Positions 13,601 through 22,933 of a stretch of DNA of 64,000 nucleotides are shown here, piece by piece. Source of the stretch: Cardiocondyla obscurior (lineage: Eukaryota; Arthropoda; Insecta; Hymenoptera; Formicidae); the NCBI RefSeq assembly GCF_019399895.1, contig NC_091887.1, forward strand, positions 2,852,001-2,916,000, in the 5' to 3' direction. A program made the position numbers and the translations under genes. The notes under the pieces were generated by a model that was given only the letters and a program-made list of their open reading frames with translations, was not told the origin of the DNA and searched no databases. Numbering within the stretch: the stretch's first letter is position 1; each line of letters starts with the position of its first letter.

Positions 13601-14712
13601 GAGAGAAGGAGCAAAAAAATTCATGAGAAATAGAGAGAACTTCCGAGAGAACGTTGTTAGCGTCGCTACTGGATGCCGTTTCTAATTTACGTCTGTAAAG
13701 GTCGACCGTGAGGCAACGGGTGAGGCACTCCCTCGTGATTTGTCCCGGTTCTAATTTAACAAAATCGGTTGCCAATTAAGCGCAACCCTTTCTCTTTCTC
13801 CTTCGGCAACTAACCAACTCAACAAACGGAAGTGATAACAAACGACACGCATACGAGAAAAAGAGTAACAGAGGGTAAAGGTGGGCAAACGGAGACACGT
13901 GTGGGAGAATTCGGCGGTGCGGGTGTCGGGCACAGGTGACGCCGTCCACGATGTAAGAATACCAAATTGCAACGTGCATAATGCCGACACGATGAATCGG
14001 CCATCTGTTCCGAGTTCAAACGCGAATTTCAAATCTCGAGAGACGCCGTTATGCTCCGACCGATATATAAATTTAACCCGCTCTCGGCCCGTTCCGCTTC
14101 AGTAATTCGCATAATTGCGTATTCATTCACGATTTATCCCAATTATTATTATTTACCATAAAACGTCTGCTGAAAACAACACGTACATTTATCGCGGTGA
14201 AATTGACATAATTAAAGGACGATGTAAATTAAAGTAATTACCCCGGTTTTATCCTTCAGTTTTCAAGCGCCATGAATTTTATCGATCACGGCCCGGCACT
14301 TGATATTCATTGCAAATGAGTGCATTAATATTCTCCGTTTAACCGATTCGCGATTCATAATTCAGCAAACAATCGGCCTTCGTCGCTTGCTTGAAATTAC
14401 AAAGCTATCCGTACCTCATATATTTTTCCAAAACTTGCAGCAAAGTTTTGACAATCAGTTTACTCAAACTTGAAATATTTTTTTTTTTTTTTTTTTTATC
14501 GGAAAACGATTTCGTGATAGTTCAGAATTTATTCTTTTCCCCTCCATTGTGTTGTCCCTTGAAGAAGTAAGTGGAGCGCGGCGCGCCTCTCTTCCTGGAC
14601 TCGATTTTAATAGACGGTGACGTCAGCTGCGGTATTCTTGCATCATGGGCGAGCCACCGGTTGTGCGTTTAGGTACGAAAAGGTACAGCGAGCCGGTGAG
14701 GTCGCGGCTTAC

Positions 14713-14986
14713 CTGCCGGAACTGTCGTATGCCGCCATTGATCCGCAGGGAGTCCGCGGCGATACCGGCAATCCCATCGCCGGGCTCGCGGAGCTGCCGC
14801 AACGAGGCGGCGCTCGGGGCCACGCCGGTGTGCAGCGGGCAGCAACAGCCGGAGCAACAACACGCGGACGCTTCCGGCTGCGAGCTCTGCCGTATTATGC
14901 GGGCGTTGGGCGACGTGGTGACCAACACCGGCGGCGGCGGTGTCTGGCACGGGCAGCAGCAGTGGTGGCCGCTCTTCACGCTCTCT
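14713..14986 (-). CDS. SK: Cys-rich coding exon of the SK-like gene
   Basis: On the minus strand the exon starts after a pyrimidine tract (TTTTCTTTTTCCAAAG) and ends at a strong donor, CGGCAG|GTAAGC. One base completes the codon split with the polyQ exon, and the remaining 91 codons are open. The peptide starts RESVKSGHHCCCPC, then TPPPPVLVTTSPNARIIR, SSQPEASACCCSGCCCPL, and ends SLRINGGIRQFRQ. It has ten cysteines in two clusters. The acceptor is AAAG rather than CAG, but it is the one that restores the frame. The third-position G/C bias stops at both splice sites. I do not recognise a domain. Since the neighbouring exon looks like a channel N-terminus, cytoplasmic Cys clusters suggest palmitoylation or metal binding. 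That is inference. Confidence 0.72.
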
Positions 14987-17900
14987 CTTTGGAAAAAGAA
15001 AACATTACACGTGGCTTTTATCCACCGAGAAAAAGGGATCTCGACGTCCCTAAATCTCAATTTTTCCCTATTTGCGAAATCCCAAGCGAACGATTTGACT
15101 TAGTCGGAAATATTATTTGACTCGTTTATCAAGTCGACTCTTTGCGAAGCAGTAATACGACTAGTCGCGTTTTTTTTTACGGAAAAAGCATTTGCAATCG
15201 ACGTAGTACTATGAATCGAACGTTAAAGTCCCGGAAAAAGTGGAGAAATAAATAATAATCAAATAAGTCTCTTAAAAAATAAAAATAAAAAAATAGATAA
15301 AAGTATAATCCAAAAAATACCTATATTTAATAAAAAAAAGGAGAGAACAGGAAAAAAATAACCTGCGAAATAATTTTATTCCTCAAACAGACGACGTTAA
15401 AACTTTGGTTTCCACTGCGAGGAAGCTCACATAACTTCCGTTCACTTTATTCTCGTTTGACGGTCGACAAAAAACGAAATTAATTTCCGCAACTAGCTTC
15501 AATATTACAGTGCTCGTATTTTCTAAAAAAAAAAAAAAAATTGCTTCCTCGGCTTTTTATTTTTATTTTTTTTTTTTAACTGTACATTAATACCGAGCGC
15601 GAGTTAATATCTGGCCGCGTTTAGCTTGATGTGATTAATATCAAGTTGACACTGCGAAAGAATATTAAAGGGGAAAAGAGAAAGGCAAGAGGGAAATTTG
15701 ATTCTAAAATACAACACTGCTGTCACGCTTGCTCCCGTATAGTTTAGCGTTTGAGAATTGCACGGTCGGTATGGTTTCACGGCTGGCGTCGACTGTAAAG
15801 TTAAACTGTTAGTCTCAAATACGTGATCCGATATTGCACATGGCCCGCTCGTCCGAAGACTAATTTCATTGAAAACTGCCCTGCCGCTGAATTCGTGCAA
15901 TTGGTGTCTCAAAGGTCTCCTTCGGCTACAGGTGCGGGGGAAATAATAATTATTTCCACACCAAAGAGTCAGACAATGCCGTAGAATCAGACAATTTCCA
16001 TATAAACGAAATTACAAATTAACAGGAATTTCGTAATTAAAATTACATAGTAATTCTCGAAATTGCAGCCGACAAAGTTTCGACTAATTGAAATTATATC
16101 TTAACTGAAGCTGCATTTGTAATTAATTATTCTTCGGCTCCTCTTATTATTACAACACGGAGATGCGTAATTATTTTATTTATTTTTGTACGACCAGGCG
16201 TCACAGAGCGCGCGTCTTGTATTAATATCTTTAAGTCAATCACGTACAGTACAAATTACCGATTCGAATCGACAAGTACCGCACCGTTATTTTATCTCAT
16301 CGTTATTTAATGTTTCGTTACTTTAATCGTTTCTACGTTTATTCGACGAGAAAATATAAATTCGAAAAAGCGTAGGAAAAGCAATAGGGGACACAGTACC
16401 TACTTTCAGAGTTTACGTGACGCGTACACGAAATTGCTGATGAGATTACCGCGCGAGATTCCGGAGAACCCTTTTTGGTTGGACGTCTAATTCGATTTTG
16501 TCGGTGAGATATGTCGGCATAGTTCTTTGTCTAGAGGTGCCTTAAGTCAAGAGCCCTCGGCATATAAGACAGGTGGTGAGCCTGTCGTTTGGAGATATCA
16601 TTAACTGTCGACCTTCGGTAAAATTGAAAACTGAAGTTCTTCGGCTTTCCCGAGTGGCTCTTTAGGGTGACAATGGATCTTTTATTCATGACTCTCCCGA
16701 TACACTTATTTTACAGTTATAAAAGACATGTTTACAAAAGCTTTCTTGATAAATGAATATAATACCGTTCAACGTACTATCAAATTCCATCCGACTTGTA
16801 ATTCTTTACGTATTTTATTGATAGAACATTTTTTTTTTTAAACAAGTCTTTAATTTTTTTTATTAAACTTTTTGCAGCGTGAATCTTGAGTTAAGTACCG
16901 TTAAATAAAATAAACGTGAAATTAATTTAAGTTTTGCTTTTATTATGTCTGTATCTATCGTTAAACTTTATGCATTAAAAAAAAAAAACCAAATTTTATA
17001 CAAAAACTTTGATGCTGTAATTAGCTTTTTAATTTAATTCTAGTGTCATCTCTTAAAAAAAAAAAAAAAAAGCAAAGGTTGAATTTTATATTTCAACATA
17101 AACTCGACGTTCAATAAAAATATAAACGGAGAAAAAATTCAAAGCGTAAGAACCTTAACTGAGCCACTAACAGTCGCGAACGCGGTGGAGGCAAAGGTCA
17201 ATGCAAAATGAAAATAATCGCGAAAGGTCAACGACGCGATTTTCACGTCGGGATTTCCCGACGATGTCGCTTTTTTTTTCACGTATATACGTCGTTCCTC
17301 CCACGGCAATCCTCAGTGTGCGTTTTTCTCCGGTCTCGAACGGAGGTACAGGGCGGTGTAAAATGCTGCGGCTCAACTTTCGACCCGATAAACGAGACCG
17401 TCCTAGAAATTTGCAACGCCAGGAATTTTCCGGGCCCCGTCGACGAGAGAGAGCCTCTTCCGCCTGGACGGTCCTCGTTCAAGGAAACAAAGCCGTCGCA
17501 TTTTTCCGAGAGCGAACGCATTTCCGCGAGTATGACGATTCCCAGCGAATTGCCGAGCGCACTTAGATAAAAGTGGCCGATTCGCAGAGAAGAGACTCTC
17601 TTTTCCTCGCGGCCTAGATAAAAATCCGCGCGAGCCCGAAGTTCCTTAATTTAGAAAAAAAAAAAAAAAAAAACGTCTGTCCCAGCTGTTCGTCTCGCGC
17701 GAAAAAAAATTAACGAAGGCGTCGAAGGTCGCGGGGCTTTAAAGCGCGTCGTCTCGCGACGAATATTTTTATACAATTTCGAAAATGCAACATTGGGATG
17801 CACTGTACATTCGAGAGTGCTGTACAATATCGGAGATCTCGTATACACGCGCCTCACCTGGGGGCATTATTGTCTCAGCGGTATATCGGGAGTGGCACTG

Positions 17901-18140
17901 GTGCGCAATGAATAAGTAACGCGAAGATGGCATAACGAAATCATAAGCAATATCGGAAATGTGGAGAAACGTATTCGGGCTGCCGTTTACCTATCGCGAA
18001 TCGTCCGCGCCGATTTTGTTACGCGCGGCCGCGCAAGCTTACAGCCGACTATGTTCGCGGAGCAGTTAAACTTTGTCAATTACGCGCGTCGAAACTTTTA
18101 ACACGTATTTAAAGCCGGTCTACGGCTGTCGTTTTTTTTT

Positions 18141-18167
18141 CTTTCTTTTTCTTTCTTTCTTTCTTTC
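18141..18167 (+). repeat. TTTC microsatellite
   Basis: Imperfect CTTT/TTTC units follow a T-run. Ordinary simple-sequence DNA within the intron. Confidence 0.8.
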
Positions 18168-18878
18168 GGCACATGTTAAATTTCTCATAGATTCACGATT
18201 GTCGTGCGTCGCAAACGTAAGCAGCACTACGTAACGAAACGTCGCACAGTATTTTTAGCACACGCGCATGAAACGAGCCACAGTCCATTATTCATTTAAC
18301 CGCGTAACGATTCAACCTTTTTATTGCGCTCGGTACGCTGCATCAAATTTAACTCTTCTTCGAAAAGCACGAGCGCGGCCGGTCGGAATAAAGATTTCAA
18401 ACCTATCTCTTTGTCGCCCCGGCACTTCCATTATTTCTAATCCAACGGTTTACCTTTTGCATTAACCAAGCAAATATTTAAAGTTACACATTACGCTTGT
18501 TTTACATTTCCGGCTGGAATAAACGGCTGTACTCTTTTTTTTCGCGTACGCGCGTTAACGAGCAAGCGAAATCGCGCGGTACAGCGGCTGACTCGTGAAA
18601 AATAAATGCCACGCTGTTATATTGATGACCGGACACACGCGAAACGATTCTTTCAGTATATCTGTGTTACCCGTATTAAATAGAAAACGAGAGGTCGTAT
18701 CGAATGTGCCTTTGCGGTGAAGGCTACCGTACATTTAACATATATATAATGATGGAGAGCTAAATTGCCGCACACGGAATACGATATTGCACAACTCACG
18801 ACTGTAAAAGAGGAAAGTCAAACGCTTGAAAAATTCAGGGTGGTGCAGTGCGTTTCGTTCTTCTCCCGACTTTTACTC

Positions 18879-18896
18879 CTCTCTCTCTCTCTCTCT
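18879..18896 (+). repeat. CT microsatellite
   Basis: Nine CT dinucleotides followed by a T-run, just downstream (minus strand) of the polyQ exon donor. Confidence 0.85.
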
Positions 18897-18985
18897 TTTT
18901 TTTTATAAAATATATACCGGCGATATAGTTTATTATATCTCGCGCAACATTAGTACGCGATCGTTATTATCTCGTGAAACCTTAC

Positions 18986-19535
18986 CTGGAGACGCTGCGG
19001 GCCAAGTGTATGGCCGATGTGGGCGCTAGAGAATCCCTTCGATCGCACCTGCATCTGTACTGATGCGACCTGGACGACCGGTAGGACGTCGGCTGCGCTT
19101 GCAGGTGCGTCTGCTGCACCTGCGGCTGCTGGAGCTGCGGCTGCGGCTGCGGCTGCTGTTGCTGCTGCGGCTGTTGCTGCTGTTGCTGCTGAGCTTGAGG
19201 CTCGCCGTCCAGTCGGCAGTGAAGCTCGATGTCCGGTACCGATCTGGTGGCCGGGTCCTCGTTGGTGCCGCTCTCCTCGGAGCCGCCGAGCCCGGACACG
19301 GACAGCTGCGGCGAGGCGACAAGGAAAGTCGCCCTATCCTGCCGCGTGAGCACCGGCTTGCCCTGAGACGCCGCGGCCACCACGACCGGCGGCGGCGGCG
19401 GCCTGCCCAGCAGAGCCGCCGTCTCCTCGTTACTTCCATAATCGGTACCGGCACCACCTTCCTGCCCGACCGCGTTGCCGTTCGTGTTCATCTCGTGCCG
19501 GCTAATAGTCCGCTGCTGCGTTACGTTGCCATCTC
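18986..19535 (-). CDS. SK: PolyQ coding exon, SK channel-like cytoplasmic N-terminus
   Basis: The acceptor is a long pyrimidine tract ending TCTCGTTTCAG before 19535. The donor is CTCCAG|GTAAGG after 18986. Reading from the ATG at 19491 gives MNTNGNAVGQEGGAGTDYGS, then NEETAALLG, a proline/valine stretch, KPVLTRQDRATFLVASPQ, GGSEES, RSVPDIELHCRLDGE, a Gln/Pro tract, and an Arg/Ser-rich end (YRCRCDRRDSLAPTS). The frame is open upstream through the acceptor for 14 codons, so 19491 is either the start (with the non-coding first exons) or an internal Met (with the 57112 exon). A three-codon upstream frame (M-A-T-stop, ATG at 19532) would precede the 19491 start in transcripts with non-coding first exons. 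The order of the EET..LL, RQDR, SPQ, GSEES and VPDIE motifs recalls Drosophila SK isoform N-termini. This is from memory and untested. The exon ends in phase 2. Confidence 0.75.
19117..19197 (-). repeat. CAG/CAA/CCG codon repeat (polyQ-PQ tract)
   Basis: Within the SK-like exon the minus strand encodes Q7-P-Q5, then alternating PQ and LQQPQVQQ. Codons mix CAG and CAA, which tends to limit slippage. The tract is a likely site of length variation between alleles and species. Confidence 0.85.
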
Positions 19536-21122
19536 CTGAAACGAGAGTGAAAAAAAAAGCCTATTAGTGGCACGTAAAACCTTCGCGCGAGTAGGACCCT
19601 TAAGCAACGATACAAAATTTTGCCAATTCGACGGAAAGTTTATTAACATCACGACATTTAATATTTGTAATCTTTTAACTTGATATTTAATTTTAAAAAT
19701 GCGAAAAGGGCGGAAGAAATTTAATTCTTGAAATTCATTTTTATATGGATACGTACAGTCGCGTCTCGTTAGCTTTACAAATTTGCATTTGATCGGCTCA
19801 TTCCACTTTCGATGCGCGGAATTGGGAATTCGAAGGGCAGAAAGCGTGTATATACATATCGACGAAATCAGTGGCCGAAGCACGAGTTTCGAGAGATCTA
19901 CGTGAATATCGGTTTCCGGTCCGTCGCTGAGTGGTAGTCATGGCAAATTTCGAGTATCACCTTCTGAAAGTGCTTCGGGAGTATCGACCGCAGACGTGGT
20001 CGTGCTCGGCTCAGTTTGCGGCCTTTCGAGATTTCCGGTGCGAGAAGCACCGGCCGCGGTCCGCCGCAAGATTTACCAAGCCAGGCGCTCGTCGGCCGGT
20101 TAGGACGCTGACGAGTCTCGTACATACATTAATATATAGAGGGTGATCCATTTAAAACGTCATATTTCGCAGAACGCGAGACACGGGACGATAAATAGCA
20201 CCGGGATTATTCATTTACAACCGGCCGGTCGCTGCGCCTGTCTCGGCTTGAATTAAAGATGCGAGAATGACGAATAAAATCAATGGAATCAATATTAAAT
20301 GGATCTCGCTTTAGTAAAAATTTTACGTCGGGTGGGGAAAAAAAAAAGCAGTTGACGGATCGCTCATGTAATTTTCACCGGAAAGTAAGTAACTTCCACG
20401 AGATCGCCCGAGGAAATGTAAAGCCACGTCTACTGAAACTTCTCCGGCTATCCGAATTAACGGCAAAATTTACCGGTTCCCGAAATGTTACAACGACCCT
20501 CCATCAATTTAATTTTACGCTCGGCTGTTTACGTTAATTCCGGAGAAATCGTTAACGCCGTAAATGCTTTGCGCCAAAAAAAAAAAGAAAAAAATAAAAA
20601 ATAAAAAAACATTTGCCTCCTTTCCATTTCCGAAAATTGGGTATCGCGAAATAGCACTATTAGAGTCACGTAAAAGCTGCATTAATACAATTAAGTAATT
20701 GCCAAGTATATAAACGAACGATTGTATAAGGAAGATTATAATCGGCATTAAGAGCGATCATAAAGACAAAATTGCCTCTATTACAAGCCAGCCCTTGAAA
20801 GTACGCCACTCGAGATCTAAACGAACGATATTTTTCGAGAGAAAACAATTTCATTCGTTATTAGATTCTTCTATTGCAATTCGGCTAAGATAATTTCAAA
20901 TGAGAAGTAACAAAAAATATAACTGTGTAAATAGACAATGCGCATAACATTGTCATATATTTCTATTTAAAAAAATTTGAGTGACGAATTATTTAAAATA
21001 ATTTTAATAATGTGCGTCCGGTCGTCCAGCACCAAAACCCGCGCGCGGTATAGATATAAACGATACGCGCTGAATAATACAATGAGCAGAACAGAATAAT
21101 AACTGCAATTTTTCTGTTTCAG

Positions 21123-21228
21123 ATAATACTCCACCCACTGAAGGAGGACCGACTCGACATCCCGCAGACATCCTGAGAGGAAGAAGAGGCCCAGAAAGGG
21201 TATCTTGCCTCAGCGGAGCAACCCCAGG
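21123..21228 (+). ncRNA. Locus 1 exon a (diverged copy of the pre-donor block)
   Basis: The acceptor is TTTCTGTTTCAG and the donor CCCAGG|GTAAGTATT. The 3' half (CTGAGAGGAAG...CAGCGGAGCAAC) aligns by eye with 22302-22349 and 22720-22776. The 5' half has no counterpart in the other copies. One frame is open across the exon and stops at the donor's TAA. Confidence 0.55.
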
Positions 21229-21415
21229 GTAAGTATTAATTTTTCTTAGCAATTAAATAGTTCAGATTTTTTTATAACGTTTTTTATTATTTTATTTTAA
21301 TTAGATATAATATCTACAAAATAATTTTTTAATTTTTCTGTTACAGATCAAGAGGAACTCCGCTGCTGTGCAGTGTTCAGTGATTAAAATGCCGCACGCC
21401 GATATTAGTAATTAC

Positions 21416-21435
21416 ACGAACCGCAGCCGGTTCGT
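21416..21435 (+). other. Conserved hairpin, copy 1
   Basis: ACGAACCG and CGGTTCGT form a perfect 8-bp stem around CAGC. The same 20 bases recur at 22531-22550 and 61338-61357. Confidence 0.85.
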
Positions 21436-21574
21436 CGGTCGCCTCGGGAGTGCCTCTGGTTATCGGTCGCTTTTTATTACGCTTTTTATTAAATAAAAGA
21501 AAAAATAAAAAAGAATTAAAAGAAAAAATTAGAAAAGAAATTATTTTGCGACAAAATATCGCCCGGGGGCAATA

Positions 21575-21680
21575 GGTGATGAGGGGAGAGGGGGGCGAGG
21601 GGGGTGAAAGGCTAGCGCGAGAATACGTGCCGCGAGGGAAGAGGGTGAAGGGGGCGGGGGGAGACGGGGGGAGAGCGAGC
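21575..21680 (+). repeat. G-run tracts in locus 1
   Basis: Many runs of 3 to 6 G separated by one to five bases lie on the plus strand. They form G-quadruplex-like patterns and are echoed at 60510-60535 in locus 2. Confidence 0.6.
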
Positions 21681-21755
21681 GCGAGCCTACGTGTCGCGCG
21701 CTAGGTAGTTTCCCCCACCACTCCCACTCTCACTTCGTCCTTGTCTAGCCGTAGA

Positions 21756-22125
21756 GTAAAACGCACGTACGTACTACGTAGCAACCGCGTGTCCGTGCCG
21801 AAATTAATACGTTTCACGAAACCCGCCCGGCGTAAGATCTTTTCCTCCCCATTCTCCGCGTGGGGAGAGCACGTGTGATTCTCGGTGTGAGGAGAGTACG
21901 GGCGATTACGTCTCCTTTCCGTAAGGTACGCACTACGCAGCGACCACGTGCTCGCGCCGAAATTAATACGTGCTCGCGTTTAACGAAATCCGCCCGGCGC
22001 TAGATCTTTTCCTCCCCATTTTCCGCGTGGGGAGAGCACGTGTGATTCTCGGTGTGAGGAGAGTACGCGCGATTACGTCTCCTTTCCGTAAAGTACGCCC
22101 CATGCAGCGTTCACGTGATCGTGCC
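21756..22125 (+). repeat. 159-base tandem repeat rich in CACGTG
   Basis: Two near-identical units start at GAAATTAATACG (21800 and 21959), preceded by a partial unit from about 21756. Unit 2 has about 6 extra bases after the start. Each unit contains a CTCCCCA...TGGGGAG stem and one or two CACGTG E-box cores. CACGTG lies at 21870, 21945, 22037 and 22112, with another at 22284 just downstream. Confidence 0.8.
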
Positions 22126-22465
22126 GTGTCGGTCGTTTCGGGACTTTCATGCACTATTCGGGCGCAATTTTTTGGCTTTATTATAAATGCGAGTGCTGGG
22201 CAAGGACGCGTGAAAGTAGTAAATAATTTACGCGATGTAAAATCACGGTTCGCGAGTGTCCAGTGCGCGGAGGAATGACTCGACACGTGCTACCTGAGAG
22301 GAGGAGGAGACCCAGGAAGGGTATCCTGCCCCGGCGGAGCAACCCAGGGGTAAGTATCATTTTTCCTTTCGAATTAAATGCTTCAAAATTTTGCTAACAT
22401 TATTTTAATATTTAATTTAATTAATTTAATATCTACAAAATAATTTTTAAACTTTTCTGTTACAG

Positions 22466-22776
22466 CAAGAGAAACTCCGCTGCGTCGCATCGTTCAGTGA
22501 AAAGTGCCGCACGTCGATATCAGTAATTTTACGAACCGCAGCCGGTTCGTCGGTCGCTTCGGGAGTGCCGCTAGTTATCGCGCGCTTTTTTTACGATTAT
22601 TTTTTTACGGGAGTGTCGAAAAATATCGTGCGAAAGTGTTAAATAATTTTCGCGATAGTAATTAATCCGGTCGCGTTTGCGAGTGTCTCGTGCGCGGAAG
22701 GATGGCTCGTCACGTCCCATCTGAGAGGAGGAGCAGGCCCAGGACGGGCATCCTGCATCGGCGGAGCATCTCTTAG
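22466..22776 (+). ncRNA. Locus 1 exon c, nearly identical to the locus 2 middle exon
   Basis: The acceptor is TTTCTGTTACAG and the donor TCTTAG|GTGAGC. From 22531 to 22740 it matches 61338-61547 base for base except for two adjacent-region substitutions (22677-22680 area), with equal length. It carries the ACGAACCG hairpin at 22531-22550 and an ATG at about 22703 followed by ARHVPSERRSRPRTGIL and a stop at the splice junction. Confidence 0.6.
22531..22550 (+). other. Conserved hairpin, copy 2
   Basis: Identical to the copies at 21416-21435 and 61338-61357, always downstream of an acceptor and in the same orientation. Confidence 0.85.
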
Positions 22777-22889
22777 GTGAGCATAAATTTATTTTATAAA
22801 ATCTTTATTAAATATCAACTTTACTTTTTTTTTATTAATTTGATTAACCAATATTCATGTCTACATTAATGTTTTATTTTATGTTACAG

Positions 22890-22933
22890 TCACCGGCAGA
22901 ACTCAACAACTCCGCTGATGCTCATGCAGATCG
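22890..22933 (+). ncRNA. Locus 1 exon d, 44 nt
   Basis: It lies between ATGTTACAG and GATCG|GTGAGT. Its counterpart at locus 2 (61697-61740) is also exactly 44 nt, with a few substitutions. It contains CTCCGCTGATG, complementary (one G-U) to CATCGGCGGAG just before the previous donor. Confidence 0.6.

Larger units (their letters stand above)
5029..14712 (-). other. Intron of the SK-like gene (about 9.7 kb)
   Basis: Bounded by the donor at 14712 and the acceptor at 5029. It holds microsatellites at 6267-6283 (GA) and 7767-7803 (TTTTA), a perfect inverted repeat at 7149-7172, an imperfect one at 10587-10663, and poly(T) near 14469-14497. The 13.0-14.0 kb part is purine-rich on the plus strand, with hydrophobic minus-strand open frames that I judge non-coding. 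No other exon is supported. Confidence 0.55.
14987..18985 (-). other. Intron of the SK-like gene (about 4 kb)
   Basis: Bounded by the donor GTAAGG at 18985 and the AAAG acceptor at 14987. It contains poly(A)/(T) runs, TTTC repeats (18141-18167), a CT repeat (18879-18896) and one weak 40-nt exon-like segment (17858-17897). No supported gene. Confidence 0.55.
21347..22349 (+). ncRNA. Locus 1 exon b, about 1 kb, with internal GC-rich repeats
   Basis: It starts after CTGTTACAG and ends at CAGGG|GTAAGTATC. In order it holds the AACTCCGCTG block, the 20-nt hairpin (21416-21435), an AT-rich stretch, G-runs (21575-21680), 159-base tandem repeats (21756-22125), the AGTAAATAATTTACGCGA block, and an ATG (22275) that opens 25 Arg-rich codons to the donor. 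Its G-rich part is echoed at locus 2 (60480-60670), where it lies in a first exon, so this exon may also contain an internal promoter. Confidence 0.5.
21123..22933 (+). ncRNA. Locus 1 of a repeated spliced transcription unit (putative long non-coding RNA)
   Basis: Four plus-strand exons are marked by strong splice sites: 21123-21228, 21347-22349, 22466-22776 and 22890-22933. The first is preceded by TTTTTCTGTTTCAG. Donors are GTAAGT, GTAAGT, GTGAGC and, after the last exon, GTGAGT. The three introns are 118, 116 and 113 nt, AT-rich, and end CTGTTACAG or ATGTTACAG. The exons are repeats of one module: an Arg-codon-rich block beginning about CTGAGAGGA and ending CGGAGCA before each donor, and after each acceptor a block beginning with AACTCCGCTG nearby. 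The ACGAACCG hairpin appears twice. No frame is preserved in all copies. The locus lies antisense in the SK-like gene's intron, about 1.6 kb upstream of its polyQ exon. A further upstream exon is implied by the first acceptor, and a downstream one by the last donor; neither was found. A mobile or satellite-like repeat that happens to carry splice sites is the main alternative. Confidence 0.6.

Noticed and set aside
22903..22933. CTGATG in the 44-nt exon as part of a hammerhead ribozyme core
   Set aside because: The required GAAA segment and stem arrangement are absent.
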